Position numbers and translations under genes: made by a program. Positions 1-11,745 of a stretch of DNA of 64,000 nucleotides are shown here, one piece after another (position 1 is the stretch's first letter; each line of letters begins with the position of its first letter). The notes beneath the pieces are model-generated. The model was not told the origin of the DNA, did no database searches, and saw only the letters and a list, made by a program, of their open reading frames with translations. Source of the DNA: Bettongia penicillata ogilbyi (taxonomy: Eukaryota > Chordata > Mammalia > Diprotodontia > Potoroidae); contig JAJHZJ010000531.1 of assembly GCA_023548195.1 (NCBI GenBank), forward strand, positions 9,287,900 through 9,351,899. The letters are read 5' to 3'.

Positions 1-590
1 GAAATTGAATTGCTTCCATTTGAGTTGTCTTAGGACGATTCTGAGGATCACCTGGAAGGATAAGGTACTAGATGTTGAAGTCCTTGCTCGACCTGAACTC
101 CCAAGCATTCAAACCCTGCTTCAGAGAGTGCAACTATGATGGGCTGGCCATGTTATTTGAATGCAAAATGTATGCTTGCCAAAAAAGACTATTTTATGGA
201 GAACTCATATGGCACAGGAGATCACATGGTTGTCAGAAGAAGTGACACAAGGACACTCTCAAGGTCTCTCTCAAGAACGTTGGATTCAACTGTGCAACAT
301 AGAATACACTGGCACAGGACCACTCAGCCTGGTGTGCCCACATCAGAATGGGTGCTGTTCTCTATGAGCAAAGCAGAATTAAGACAGCACAAAATAAAGG
401 TTGGATGCACAAATTTGGTGTATCCACCCTAAATATTACATGGACTATCTGTGCCCAACCTGTGATAGAGTGTTCCGAGTTCATATTGGTCTGATCACCC
501 GCAGTCAGACACATTGAAATTTCACTCTATAATGGTGATGTCATTTTGGTCCTCTTTGAGAAGGAAGGACAATAACCAAGCAACTTTGAA
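1..590 (+). mobile_element. RTE-like LINE, 3' end
   Basis: Degraded C-terminal part of a non-LTR retrotransposon polyprotein followed by its 3' tail; the 5' part lies outside the window. Translated in shifting frames it resembles the post-RT region of RTE-like LINEs. It ends in a zinc-finger-like stretch, LCPTCDRVF then QTH, with a stop codon at 515-517. The first finger histidine appears replaced by arginine. The tail at about 533-580 (gtcattttggtcctctttga, then a GAAGGACAA motif) matches the second copy at 10930-11745 and the tails of SINEs in this window. The coding region is broken by stops and frameshifts. The clade assignment is from memory. Confidence 0.7.
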
Positions 591-722
591 TATACATTAA
601 TATACCTTTATCAGAAAAAAAAAAGCTTGCTACAAGGATTTTTCCCCTAGTTACTTATTTACCTTCTAATTTTAGTCACATCATATATTTGTAAAATTTT
701 CATGAATCTTATATTTTTTTAA
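591..722. other. short spacer with the left TSD of HAL1 copy A
   Basis: AT-rich sequence without a recognised element. The last bases, 705-720 (aatcttatattttttt), are repeated exactly at 3466-3481, on the other side of the HAL1-like element. Confidence 0.7.
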
Positions 723-3465
723 TTTATTTAACTTTTTTACATTCATTTTCACAAAATTTTGGGTTTCAAATTTTCTCCCCATTTGTCCCCTTCCCCTACC
801 CAAGTACACGGAGCATTCTAAATTACCCTATACCAATCTTCCCTCTCTTCTATCATCCCTCCCTTCCCTTGTCCCTATCTTCTCTTTTGTCTTGAAGGGC
901 CATATAACTTTCTATTCCCCATTACCTGTATTTCTTATTTCCTAGTAGCAAGAACAATGCTCTACAGTTATTCCTAAAACTTTGAGTTCCAACATCTCCC
1001 CATCCCTCCATCCCCATCCATTCCCTTTGGGAAGGCAGGCAATTCAATATAGGCCATATCTGTGTAGTTTTGCAAATGACTTCGATAATAGTCGTGTTGT
1101 GTAAGACTATATTTCCCTCCATCCTATCCTGCCTCCCATTGCTTCTATTCTGTCTTTTGATCCTGTCCCTCCCCAAGAGTGTTGACTTCAAATTGCTCCC
1201 TCCTCCCATTGCCCTCCCTTCCATCATCCCCCCCACCCTGCTTATCCCCTTCTCCTCCACTTTCCTGTATTGTAAGATAAGTTTTCACACCAAAATGGGT
1301 GTGCATTTTATTCCTTCCTTTAGTCAAATGTGATGAGAGTAAATTTCATGTTTTTCTCTTACCTCTTCTCTTTTTCCCTCCACTAAAAAGTCTCCTGCTT
1401 GCATCTTCTATGAGAGATAATTTGCCCCATTCGATTTCTCCCTCTCTCCTCCCAGTACATTTTTCTTTCACCACTTAACTTCATTTTTTAAGACATGATC
1501 CCATCCTATTCAATTCACTCTGTGCTCTCTTTCTCTGTATGTGCATGCACTTGTGTGGGTGTGCATGTGCATGTACATTTGTATGTGTGTGTGTGTATGG
1601 GTGTAATCCTACCAACTATCCAGATACTGAAAAGTTTCAAGAGTTATAAATCAGTTCAATTTTAGAAAGTCCCTTATGACTTCTCTTTTCTGTTTACCTT
1701 TTCATGCTTCTTCTCATTCTTGTGTTTGAAAATCAATTTTTCTTTTCAACTCTGGTCTTTTCATCAAGAATGCTTGAAAGTCCTCTATTTCATTGAAAGA
1801 CCATTTTTTCCCCAGAAGCATTACACTCAGTGTTGCTGGGTAGGTGATTCTTGGCTTTAGTCCTAGTTCCTTTGACTTCTGAAATATCATATTCCACGCC
1901 CTTCTATCCCTTAATGTAGAAGCTACCAGATCCTGTGTTATCCTGATTGTATTTCTACAATACTGGAATTGTTTCTTTCTAGTTGCTTGCACTATTTTCT
2001 CCTTGACCTTGGAACTCTGGAATTTGGCTACAATATTCCTGGGAGTTTCTCTTTTTGGGTCTCTTCCAGGAGGTGATTGGTTAATTCATTCAATATTTAT
2101 TTTGCCCTCTGGTTCTAGAATATCAGGGCAGTTTTCCTTGATAATTTCATGAAAGATGATGTCTAGGCTCTTTTTTTGATCATGGCTTTCAGGTAGTCCC
2201 ATAATTTTTAAATTGTCTCTCCTGGATCTATTTTCCAGGTCAGTTGTTTTTCCCATGAGATATTTCACATTCTCTTCCATTTTTTCATTCCTTTGGTTTT
2301 GTTTTGTGATTTCTTGGTTTCTCAGAAAGTCATTAGCCTCCATCTGTTCCATTCTAATTTTGAAAGAACTATTTTCTTCAGTGAGCTTTTGAATCTCCTT
2401 TTCCATTTAGTTAATTCTGCTTTTGAAAGCATTCTTCTCCTCATTGGCTTTTTGAATCTCTTTTGCCAATTGAGTGAGCCTATTTTTCGAGGTGTGATTT
2501 TCTTCAGCATTTTTTTGGGTCTCCTTTAGCAAGGTGTTGACCTGCTTTTCATGCTTTTCTTGTATCTCTCTCGTTTCTCTTCCCAGTTTTTCCTCCACCT
2601 TTCTAACTTGATTTTCAAAATCCTTTTTGAGCTCTTCCATGGCCTGAGCCCATTGAATATCTATTTTGGATGTTTGGGATACAGAGGCCTTGACTTCTAT
2701 GTCTTTCCCTGATGGTAAGCATTGTTCTTCCTCATCTGAAAGGATGGGAGGAGATATCTGTTTACCAAGAAAGTAACCTTCTATGGTCTTATTTTTTTTC
2801 CCCTTTTCTGGGCATTTTCCCAGCCAGTTACTTGACTTCTGAGTTTCCGTGCCACACCAACCTACCCTCCTGTTCCACCCAGTTAGTTCTTGGGTGCTGA
2901 GATTCAAATACTACTTCCTAGCCTCAGGGCTTTCTGGGAGGATGGGGCTGCTATTCAGTGTGAGATTAAGTTCAGGTGCTCAGGTGGGGTCAGGGCTCAA
3001 TTCCCTCAGGGAGCTTATGTGAAGATCTTCAGCAATGCATCCGAGCTCCTGTCTGCTTTGGGAGCTCCTGTCTGCTGCTACCTCTGCTGCTACCTCCTGA
3101 GGGGGCCTGAATTATAGGGACACCCCGCTCCCCTCTTGGCAAGCAGAAAAGATCCTCTCACTGACCTTTGGTGCCTGTGGATGGAGGGACCTATGCTGCT
3201 GCTGGAGATTCTGTCCCTGAAGCCTGCTCAGATCTGCTCCTCTTGGTGTGGTGCGGACAAGGCAGGGCTGGGCTCTGCTCTGGGTTGGTGGGTGATGAGT
3301 TTTTCAGGGCTCTCTGGAACAGAAATCTCCTCTACTCCATGGTTGTGTGGCTTCCACTGCTTCAGAATTTGTTGGGTGTTCTTCTTTACAGGTATTTTAT
3401 GGGCTGTGGGTTAGGAGCTAGCCTATGTGTATCTTTTTACTCCACCAGCTTGGCTCCTCACCCTC
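723..3465 (-). mobile_element. HAL1-like (half-L1) retrotransposon, copy A
   Basis: Full-length ORF1-only L1 derivative on the minus strand. The 5' end is at the right, with the complement of ccagcttggctcctcaccct near 3446-3465 corresponding to the AGCCAAGATGGCGG-type start of copy D. Next come a 5' region, one ORF1, and a purine-rich 3' region that reads as pyrimidine-rich on the plus strand (about 770-1500). The 3' end is at about 723. No ORF2 sequence is present. Identical 16-bp flanks at 705-720 and 3466-3481 form the TSD and show that this is one complete insertion, not a truncated L1. A GT repeat (about 1545-1600) sits in the 3' region. It is closest to copy D (59408-62168). Confidence 0.85.
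1714..2815 (-). pseudogene. L1-type ORF1 protein, broken (copy A)
   Basis: ORF1p is the RNA-binding chaperone of L1 elements: a trimeric coiled coil, an RRM and a C-terminal domain. Here a long Glu/Lys-rich heptad region (about 2300-2700) is followed by ENRSRRDNLKIMGLPES, typical of the L1 RRM, and then by a C-terminal domain with ITQDLVASTLRD and LGLKPRITYPATL. The expected start codon is at 2813-2815. One extra G shortly after it, compared with copy D, puts that ATG out of frame. Further breaks lie near 2406 and between about 1992 and 2086. It cannot make a full protein as it stands. Confidence 0.85.
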
Positions 3466-3600
3466 AATCTTATATTTTTTTAAAACTTCCCATTTTAATT
3501 TTGGTTGTCCTCACTTATTTAATTATGAACTCTTCCCCTCATAAATACAAAAGATAACTTCTTCCTTGGTCTCTAATTCACTTTTTATATAATATTTTAT

Positions 3601-3870
3601 ATGAATGAGTGAGGGAAATGAAGCATTTATTAAATCTTGGTAATGTGCAAAACACTGTGCTAAATACTGGGGATACAAATAGAAAGGTAAAAAATTTTTT
3701 TTTTCAGCACTCTTTTTTTCAATTTTTTTTTTGTGGTAAAGCATTCTGGGTTAAGTGCTTTGCCCAGGGTCACACAGCTAGTAAGTGTAAAATGTTATGG
3801 ATTCACATCCTCCTGGCTCCAGGAATGGTGCTCTATCCAAAGGGCAGCCTAGCTGTCCCAAAAGAGTTTT
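3601..3870 (-). mobile_element. CORE-SINE (MIR/Mon1 type)
   Basis: Minus-strand SINE. The plus strand shows ttgcccagggtcacacagct followed by agtaagtg, the signature of MIR-type CORE-SINEs, and then ggtgctctatcc. The tail side contains cactgtgctaaatactgggg. T-rich stretches interrupt it around 3692-3730. Confidence 0.7.
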
Positions 3871-3879
3871 TTTTTTTTC

Positions 3880-4890
3880 TATCAAGGAACTCACCTTTTA
3901 ATGGAGGAGGCAATACAGTTGGAAGATTTTAGGTAAAAGTCAGATAAAACATTCCCATGAGCCTCAGGGTACAGTTATGATTTAGATAGTACTGCCTATT
4001 CTTTAATGTCACTTCACCAGATAAAGCCATACTAGTTTTGATGTTGAGCCAGTAGCAAGGTCTTTCCTGGTAATCATTTCCATGAGTTGCTTCCCAGAAT
4101 GGTAACTAAGGATTGATACTAGAAATACTATTATTGAGAAGATTCTTGGTTTCAGGCTCCTGGACTGTCTCCATGAGAATCTGAGATACAATGATAGTCA
4201 AGGTGGTGGTGATGGTGAAAGCTTCCTGGCACATGCTGCATCTTGTTTCTCACCCAGGGACCCCTGCTGCATCAGCAAGAATGCCTTGTGTAACCTGTGA
4301 ATGACAGTTGGTCAGCATTTTGTGGAGATAACTGCCTCCAGTATTGGAGCCACTTCTTCAGATCATGGTCATGAGAACTAGACTGGAGGCAGAAGTCACC
4401 ACTTCTTGGGCCACTGTGCCTATCTGTCTGTGTGTGATAATTGGTGAGCAGCTGTTAGCACTGGTGATGAGGCAGGTATGCACCTTCTTTGTAATAATAT
4501 CTCTCCTCAAAGATGATTGCAGGTGTTTGGAAGAAGAAATAGTAGTCTGCTATTTCCAAGGGTCTTTGTTTCAGGGTCCTAGGCTCACTCCATTAAGGTC
4601 TTCAGGAAGACAGTGGTCAAGGTGGAGCTGGTGATGGTGATAGTCATTTGACTTGGCAAATTCTGTTTTCTATTTCTTCTTCAGTGTTCTATGATTCCTT
4701 AGCTAGGTTAGCTTAACTCCACCAAAAGTGATAGTTGATTGGAAGGAATGGCTAACTCTCCATAGAAATTGCCTTCTCAGATGATGGCTGTAAAGGCTGC
4801 AATAGAAATAGAAACTGTGATCCAAAGAAATAGAAACGGTGATACACTGCTACCTATACACAAATGTGTACATATACATAGACATATGTA
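3880..4890. other. unclassified region with a diverged internal duplication
   Basis: No known repeat or gene recognised. Two stretches about 420 bp apart resemble each other. Around 4140-4217 there is a ttggtttcagg...ctcctgga...gtcaaggtgg...gtgatggtga pattern, and around 4562-4642 a matching ttgtttcaggg...tcctaggc...gtcaaggtgg...ggtgatggtga pattern. The preceding 100 bases also align loosely. Reading the minus strand gives two similar peptides containing EPETKNL and DPETKTL, interrupted by stops. It could be a decayed coding repeat or a non-coding duplication. Confidence 0.4.
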
Positions 4891-4892
4891 CA

Positions 4893-5325
4893 TATAATTT
4901 TGTGTGTCTGTTTGTCCTTCATTCTCTAAGAAGACCATGACTTCCTGGATATGATGGCATGACTTGCAGTTGACTTTGATTTGAACGAGGCAGGACTGTG
5001 CAAGTTGACCAGCCTTACCTTCTTTTCCAAAGCCATCTGGGTTCAGTTGCCAGATATTCATCAAGACAACTAGAGATGGCCTAGGACGCAATGGGAAACC
5101 CTAGCCTGTTTAAGCTAAGGTTTTTTCAGGTTCTCACTTTGAGTGAGGTAAGAACCACTCAGTGAAAAGCCCTCTTCAATGATAATTAAACAGAAAATCA
5201 AACTGGGAGAGGAAGACCCTCAGGGTTGCTGTTATTATTGACATTCACTCTGAGCAAGGAGGGCCCAAATATAATCAGTAAGTGGTGTTTGGGCAGGGAC
5301 CTACTGTTGTCTAATCTAGGAGCTT
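4893..5325 (-). mobile_element. SINE with RTE-type tail, long form
   Basis: Minus-strand copy of a SINE of about 450 bp. On the plus strand it begins with its tail (tttgtccttcattctctaag then aagaccatgac) and continues through gacttgcagttgactttgat and gggctgttattattgac-like sequence to about 5325. The same architecture is seen at 18180-18644 and 58905-59367. The tail resembles the RTE-like LINE ends at 533-590 and 11700-11745. Confidence 0.7.
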
Positions 5326-5574
5326 CAGAGCGAATTGGATTTAAGGTTTAGTCTTGGAAAAAGAAATCTAGCCAGTAAACCCCAAGGGAAAATGGCAGCT
5401 TTTGGCCACAAAATTTTACCTTCCTTTGGAGAGGAGAGGAAGAGGAAGAGAAATGGAATGGGGGAGCAGATAGGGAGGGAGAAGGGGACAGGGAGAGGGA
5501 GTAGAAGAGGTAGAGGATGAACTGAATTACCCAACTGACTTGGTCCCCATTCAGGCAGCTCAGACTACTCACAG
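5326..5574. other. spacer with GA-rich tract
   Basis: No gene recognised. About 5425-5520 is almost pure purine (gagaggaagag and ggagaagggg patterns). The open frames across it on both strands come from low complexity. Confidence 0.6.
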
Positions 5575-5715
5575 GTTGTGTTTCTCCTTTATTCTTGAAG
5601 AGGACCATATCATGAGTGAGAAAGTGACATGACGTGCAAATGACTTTGATCTTCAATGAGCAAGGGGTGTGCAAAGTCACCAGCGTACTTTCTCTTCCAG
5701 AGAAACAACCAGGTT
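5575..5715 (-). mobile_element. fragment of RTE-tailed SINE
   Basis: The plus strand shows ttattcttgaagaggaccat, then a weaker match to gacatgacttgcaaatgactttg, ending near the ctcttccag motif. These are the last 140 or so bases of the SINE seen at 4893-5325. Confidence 0.65.
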
Positions 5716-5841
5716 TTAGATATAACTATAATTTCACATTGTCTAACGAACATCTTTTGAGGCAAGTCAAGTGGCTTACGTGCCTTTCTATACATGTTCT
5801 AGTTCCTGATTAAGTAACAATCATAACATCAAATTTACCAG

Positions 5842-6019
5842 TAAAGCCTTAACTTTTCCATCAATGTCAAATTTTACCCAAGGTTACCTGCCTCTAGGAA
5901 GCTTAGACTAAATTTCTTTCCCCCAAACTAAAGATGTATGATTTAGTCTCAGTCATTAATTCAGTCAATTGTGTTAATACTAATTGCTTTTGCATCACTT
6001 CGTAACATGTCCAATTTTT
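5842..6019. repeat. inverted repeat, left arm
   Basis: The reverse complement of this segment recurs at 7124-7303 with, by eye, seven substitutions and one 2-base indel. The inner end is ccaattttt, where HAL1 copy B resumes. The outer end is taaagcc. It replaces the terminal 60 or so bases expected at the 3' end of HAL1 copy B. Confidence 0.9.
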
Positions 6020-6962
6020 CTCCCCATCTCTCCCCTCCCCTCATCCCATAATACCTTTCATTCTGATTACCCCTTCCCTTAATGTACCTTCCCTTCTTTT
6101 ACACCTCACCCTTCCCTTATCCCAATCTTCTCTCTTTTCTTGTAGGGCAAGATAAATTTCTATGCCCCATTACCTGTGTTTCTTATTTCCCAGTTATATG
6201 CAATAATAATTCTCAACATTTGCTTCTAATACTTTGAATTTCCATTTCTCTCCCTCCCTCTCTACCCATCCCCACTGAGAAAGCAAGCAATTCAATAAAG
6301 ACTAAATATGTGTTGTTTTGCAAAAGACTTTCATAATAACCATGTTGTATAATTTTAACTATATTGCTCTCTATCCTACTCTTCCCCTTATTTTTTTGTT
6401 TCCTCATATGACCTTCTCCCTTACTAAAAGTATTTATTTCTACTTACTCCCTTCTCCCATTTGCCCTCCCTTCTATCATTCCCCTCACCCCACTTGTCAC
6501 CTCCTCCCCTTCTTTCCTTTAGTGTAAGATAGATTTTCATACCAAATTTTGTGAGCATGTTATTCCCTCCTTAATCCATATATAGAGAAAGTAGTTTCAC
6601 TTTTTCTCTCTCCCTTTCTCCCCTTTCTACTTCATTGAACAAGATTTTTCTTATCTCTTTTATGAATTATAGCCTGCCTCATTCCATTTCTCCCTTTCTC
6701 CTCCCAGTATTTCCCTCTCTCACCCCTTAGTTTTTATTTTGTTTTATTTTTTTTGTGTATAGCATCTCTTCTGATTCAACACAACCTGTACTGTCTATAT
6801 GTGCGTGTGCATGTGTGTGTATATATACAATCCCTCCACCTACCCAAATACTGGGAAAAGTCTCAAGAGTTACAAATATTTTCTTTCCATGTAGGAATGT
6901 AAACAGTCTTTTTAGAAAGTCTTTTATGATTCTCTTTCCTGTTTACCTTTTCATGCTTCCCT

Positions 6963-8169
6963 TGATTCTTGTGTTTGAAAGTCAGATTTTCTATTCAGTT
7001 CTGATCTTTTCATGAAGAATGCTTAGAAGTCCTCTATATCACTCAATGACCATTTATTCCCTTGAAGTATTAAACTCAGTTTTTCTGAGCAGCTGATTCT
7101 TGGAATCAGAAAATCTCTTTTTGAAAAATTGGACATGTTACGAAGTGATGCAAAAGCAATTAGTATTAACACAATTGGCTGAATTAATGACTGAGACTAA
7201 ATCAGAGACATCTTTAGTTTGGGGGCAAGAAATTTAGTCTAAGCTTCCCAGAGGCAGGTAACCTTGAGTAAAATTTGACACTGATGGAAGAGTTAAGGCT
7301 TTAATCCTAGTTCCTTTGACTTCTGGAATATCATAGTCTAAGCCCTTCAATCTCTTAACGTTGGAGCTGCCATATCCTGTGTTATCCTTATTGTATTTCC
7401 ACAATACTCGAGTTGCTTCTTTCTAACTGCTTACTGTATTTTCTCCTTTACCTGGGAACTCTGAAATTTGACTGCAATATTTCTAGGAGTTTCTCTCTTT
7501 GGGTCTCTTTCAGGACATGATCAGTGGATTCTTTCAATATTTATTTTTCCCTCTGGTTCTAGAATATCAGGACAGTTTTCCTCGGTAATTTCATGGAAGA
7601 TAATGGCTAAGCTCTTTTTTTATCATGGCTTTCAAGTAATCCCACAATTTTTAAATTGTCTCTCCTGGATCCATTTTCCAGATTACTTGTTTTTCCAATA
7701 AGATGTTTCATATTATCTTCTATTTTTTCAAAATTTTGGTTTTGTTTTTTAACTGCTTGGTTTTCTTGTAGTCATTCATTTCCCTGAACTCAATTCTTTC
7801 TTTCAAAGAACTATTTTATTCAGTGAGTTTTTGAACCTTCTCCTCCATTTGGTTAATTGTAGTTTTCAAAGCCTCCTTCTCCTCATTGGCTTTTTGGAAC
7901 TCTTTTCCCAGTTGAGTTAGCCTCTTTTTAAAGGTATTATTTGCCTCAGTATTTTTTTGATTCTCCTTTAGCAAGCTGCTAACTCACTTTTCAAGCTCTT
8001 TTATTGCCTGAGCCCAGATTAAGTTCACTTTGGAGGCCCTGGAGGCAGGGGCCTTGACTTCCTGTGACAGTATGCCTTGTTCTTACTCAGACAAAAGGAT
8101 GGGAGGAGACACCTGTTCACCAAGAAATTAACCTTCTATGATCTTAGTTTTTTTCCCTTTTTTGGGCAT
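6963..8169 (-). pseudogene. L1-type ORF1 protein, broken (copy B)
   Basis: Start codon at 8167-8169 with MPKKGKKTKIIEG, matching the N-terminus in copy D. The coiled-coil, RRM and C-terminal regions can be followed to about 6963 but are full of stops and frameshifts, and the 180-bp inverted segment at 7124-7303 interrupts the C-terminal domain. Confidence 0.75.
7124..7303. repeat. inverted repeat, right arm
   Basis: Inverted copy of 5842-6019 placed inside the ORF1 C-terminal region of HAL1 copy B. The outer junction shares ggcttta with native HAL1 sequence (ttggctttagtcc in copy A), which gives several bases of microhomology. About 1.1 kb of HAL1 sequence separates the arms. Confidence 0.9.
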
Positions 8170-8830
8170 TTTCTTAGCTAGTTGCTTGACTTCTGAATCC
8201 TTTGTCAAGAGGATGGTCCTATTTCCCCTCCTTTCCCCAGTATTGTGTTCAAGGATGAGGTTTAACTCAGCTGCTGGATTCCCCAGGGCTTTAGGTGGGG
8301 GTAGGGTCATCACTGAGGGCTGAGGTTTAGATCAGCTGCTCCCTAGCCCCAGAGGTTTTAAGCTGAGCTGGCTGGACAGTGGACCCACGTTGCTTCCTGG
8401 CCACTGTAGCTGCCTGCAGTCTGCTGCTGCTGTTGCTGCCCTTGCTTGGGGCTAGAGAAACCACATTTCCCTCTTGCCCAGATGGGAAAGCCCTCCCACA
8501 TTGACTTTTGCAACTTTCTTTGTTGCTTGTGGATTGAGGAATCTGGGACCCTCCCTGCTGGGAATTCTGCCCTGGAGTTCTATTCAGGTCCTGTTCCTCC
8601 CAGTGCCAAGTGGCCATGGCTGGTCTGCTCTGCTCAGCATCCCATGAGATAAACCTTTTCTGTTGGCTTTCTAGGTTACCTTTGACTGGAAATCTCTTTT
8701 ACTCTGTTGTTCTATGGCTTCTGTTGCTCTAGAATTTGTTGAGAGTCATTTTTTACTGGTATTTTGTGGGCTGTGGGGGATGCGCTAGATTATATGCATC
8801 TTTTGACTCTGCCATCTTGGCTCCATCCCA

Positions 8831-10846
8831 GTAGAATAGATTTCTGCATCGAACAGAGCATATACATATTTGAACCAATTCCAGTCAGAATTAGGTTCAA
8901 ACATTGTCTGCAACCCTGTCCATTTTTCCATGTACTGTGAAAAACTCTTTCCTTTGTGCCTCTTTCATGTGAGATAATTTTCCCCATTCTACCTATCCCT
9001 ATCCCCTTCTTCTGTGCATCCCTTTGGTTCTTTATTCATTTTATTAGTTCTTTATTTTAAATAAATTTAGTTCTTTATTTATTTTAAAAGATTGTTCCAA
9101 AATAATCTGAAACAATCAACTCACTCCTATAACCTCTGTCTACTTAAACTCCATTCAATGTCTGAATAATGATAGACTTCTTAGAAGATTCATGAATCAT
9201 TATCCCATATAGCAATGTAAATATTTTAACTTTATTGAGTCTCTTATGATTTCTCTTTCATGTTTACCTTTTTAATGTTCTCTTGAGTGTGCATTTAAAA
9301 GTCAAATTTTCTATTCAGCTCTGTTTTTTTTTTCATCAGGAATGCTTGAAAATCCCCCATTTAATCAAATTTCCATTTTGTCCATTGGAAGATTATATTG
9401 TTTCTCTGTATAGATGATCTTTGGCTGTAATCCCAGCCCTTTTGTCTTATAGAACATCATATTCCAAGCCTTATATTCCTCTAAGGTGGCAGCTGCTGAA
9501 TCTTGTGTTATCATGACTATGATTTCATAATATTTGAATGGTTTCCTTCTGACTCCTTGAAGTATTTTGTCATTGACCTAGGAACTCTGGCTATAATATT
9601 CCTAGACATTTTTATTTTGGCATCTCTTTTAGGTGTTAATTGGTGGAGTCTTTCCATTTATATTTTACCCTCGGGTATTAGGATATCAGATCAGTTTTCT
9701 CTGGTCATATCTTGAAGTATGATGTCTAGGTTCTTTCTTTTACCATGATTTTCAGGTAATCCAATAATTCTTTAATTATGTCTCCTTAATCTATTTTCGA
9801 GGTCAGTTGTTTTGTTAATGTGATAGCTCACATTTTCTTCCATTTTTTTCTTTTGACTCTGTCTTATTGTTTCTTGATGTCACATTAAATCATTTGCTTT
9901 GACAAATTGTATTTTTAGAATTCTATGCTTAGAATTTATCCTATTGTACTTTTTAAAGGATTATATTCTTCAGTGAGGTTTTTTACCTCTTTTTCCAGCT
10001 GACAAATTTTACTTTTCAATGGGTTCTTTTGTTTGGTGAATTTTTGTAACTCCTTTTGTGTTTGACCTTTCTAAACTGTTATTTTCTTTGGGTTTTTTTT
10101 TTGTGTGTGTCTCTTTTGCCAAGATGTTAATTTTCTTTTCATAATTTTCTTGCATCACTCCTCGTTTTTTCCAGTTTTTCCTCTACCACTATTGTTTTCT
10201 TTAACCTTATTTTAGGATTTCTTATTGGACTTGGTAATTGAACACAATTATCATTTTTTTCCCTCTGAGACTGTGGTTGTAGTTATTTCATGTTGTTGCC
10301 TTCTCAGTTTGTGTCTTGGTTTTCCTGGTATTGTAGTAGTTTTTGGTGGTCAAGTTTTAGTTTTGGTTTTTGTTCATTTATTCCAGACTATTGCTTGTCT
10401 TTGAACTGTATGTTAAAATTGGGGTCTACTTACCTGGGGGTGTGGAGACACTGTCCCAAACTTTAGGTTTTTCATGCTGTTTTTTTTAGCTAGTTCTGGT
10501 TCTATATGTTTTTGGTGTGGTCAGCAGGAGATATGGTCAGTGTTCTCTTTCTTTTATGCTCTGGTCTTTAACCTGGAGGGTTTGCTGTTCCTTTCCAACT
10601 TCAAGTTTTACTTTTCCTCTATGCTATCCCAGTATGGGCTCTGGTTCAGCCCCCAACACTGGTGTCACAGACTTTTTCTCCCAAACTTCTAATTTAACTT
10701 AAGGTGGAAAAATATCCCACTCTGATATTTTGTTGACTCTGCTGATACAAAATTCTATTTGAAGTGTTATTTTAAAATTGTTTGGAGGGGAATGTTGTGA
10801 GAGTTTGGTTGAGCTACTACCTATAATCCACCATCTTGGTTCCCTA
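8831..10846 (-). mobile_element. HAL1/L1 ORF1 element, old copy E
   Basis: More diverged minus-strand relative of copies A-D. The right end is the complement of ccaccatcttggttccctag (10829-10846 region), equivalent to the AGCCAAGATGG start. ORF1-derived sequence (about 9290-10330) keeps short similarities such as the complement of ttgaggtcagttgtttt but no useful open frame. The 3' part is cut by or abuts copy B near 8830. Sequence around 8955-9010 matches the 3' region of the younger copies. Confidence 0.65.
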
Positions 10847-10929
10847 GATTAAACTGTTCAATGTTATATATCTTATATTTTCTTCCTTCTTTTTGGAAAT
10901 ATCTCTTGCTCTCTTTTTGACTAATTTTC

Positions 10930-11745
10930 TGCTTCACCCACTCCACGTTTTGATATGGATAAGTCTACTTACCTTGGCAGTATACTTTCCAGGGATGTAC
11001 ACATTGATAATGAGGTAGATATACACATTGCCAGAGCAAGCTCATTGTTTGAGAGACTCTCAAGGAAAGTGTGGGAGAGATCAGGTGCTAGCCTGCCTAC
11101 CAAACTGAAGTTCTACAGAACTGTTGTGGTGATTTTATTGATATATGCCCATAAAACCTAGATAGTCTACCAGCTCTGTGCCAGGAAACTGAATCCCTTC
11201 CATCTGAATTGTCTTAAGATGATTTTGAAGAGCACCTGGCAAGATATGATACTGGACAATGAGATCCTTCCTCAAGCTAAACTCTTCTGCATTCAAACTC
11301 TACTGCAAAGACTGAAAATCTGTTGTGATGGCCACCTTGTTTGAGTCCGAAATGTGTTATTTGCCTAAAAGACTATATTATATAGAATTCATACATGGCA
11401 AGCACTGACAAGGTCAAATACAAGGATAGTCTCAACATCTCTGTGAAGAACATTGGAATCAGTTGTGAGATATGGGAGACATTGGCACAGGACTGCTAAG
11501 TATGCTTACATCAAAGTGTTGTGCTCTATGAGCAAAGTAGAATTAAAGTAGCTCAAAAAAAAAAACATTGCATGTACAAATTTACAGACATCTCCACTTC
11601 AAATGTTCCCATGGACTTTTTATGCCTAAACTGTGATAGAGCCTGCTAAACTCATATTGGTCTGATCAGCCACAGTCAGACACAATATCTTGACCCCAAC
11701 ATAGTGATATCATTTTGGTCCTCTTTCAGAACACAGAACAACAAT
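10930..11745 (+). mobile_element. RTE-like LINE, 3' part
   Basis: The region at 10955-11161 encodes YLGSILSRDVHIDNEVDI, then ARASSLFERLSRKVWERSG and LPTKLKFYRTVVV. This is the segment after the RT palm in RTE-like non-LTR retrotransposons, where YGxETW normally follows (here IYAHKT). Downstream sequence aligns with 1-590, including the finger region (CLNCDRAC, then a stop, then HIGLISHSQT) and the tail gatatcattttggtcctctt. Stops and frameshifts throughout show it is dead. Confidence 0.75.

Larger units (their letters stand above)
6010..8830 (-). mobile_element. HAL1-like retrotransposon, copy B, rearranged
   Basis: Minus-strand half-L1. The 5' end is at the right (complement of gccatcttggctcc at about 8812-8825). 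ORF1 is followed by a purine-rich 3' region. By comparison with copies A and C, the native sequence gattcttgg...tttaatcctag is split here by the insert 7124-7303, which is an inverted copy of the sequence flanking the element's 3' end. The expected 3' terminal sequence is missing at 6010, so no TSD can be defined. The right end lies against the older copy E. Confidence 0.8.
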
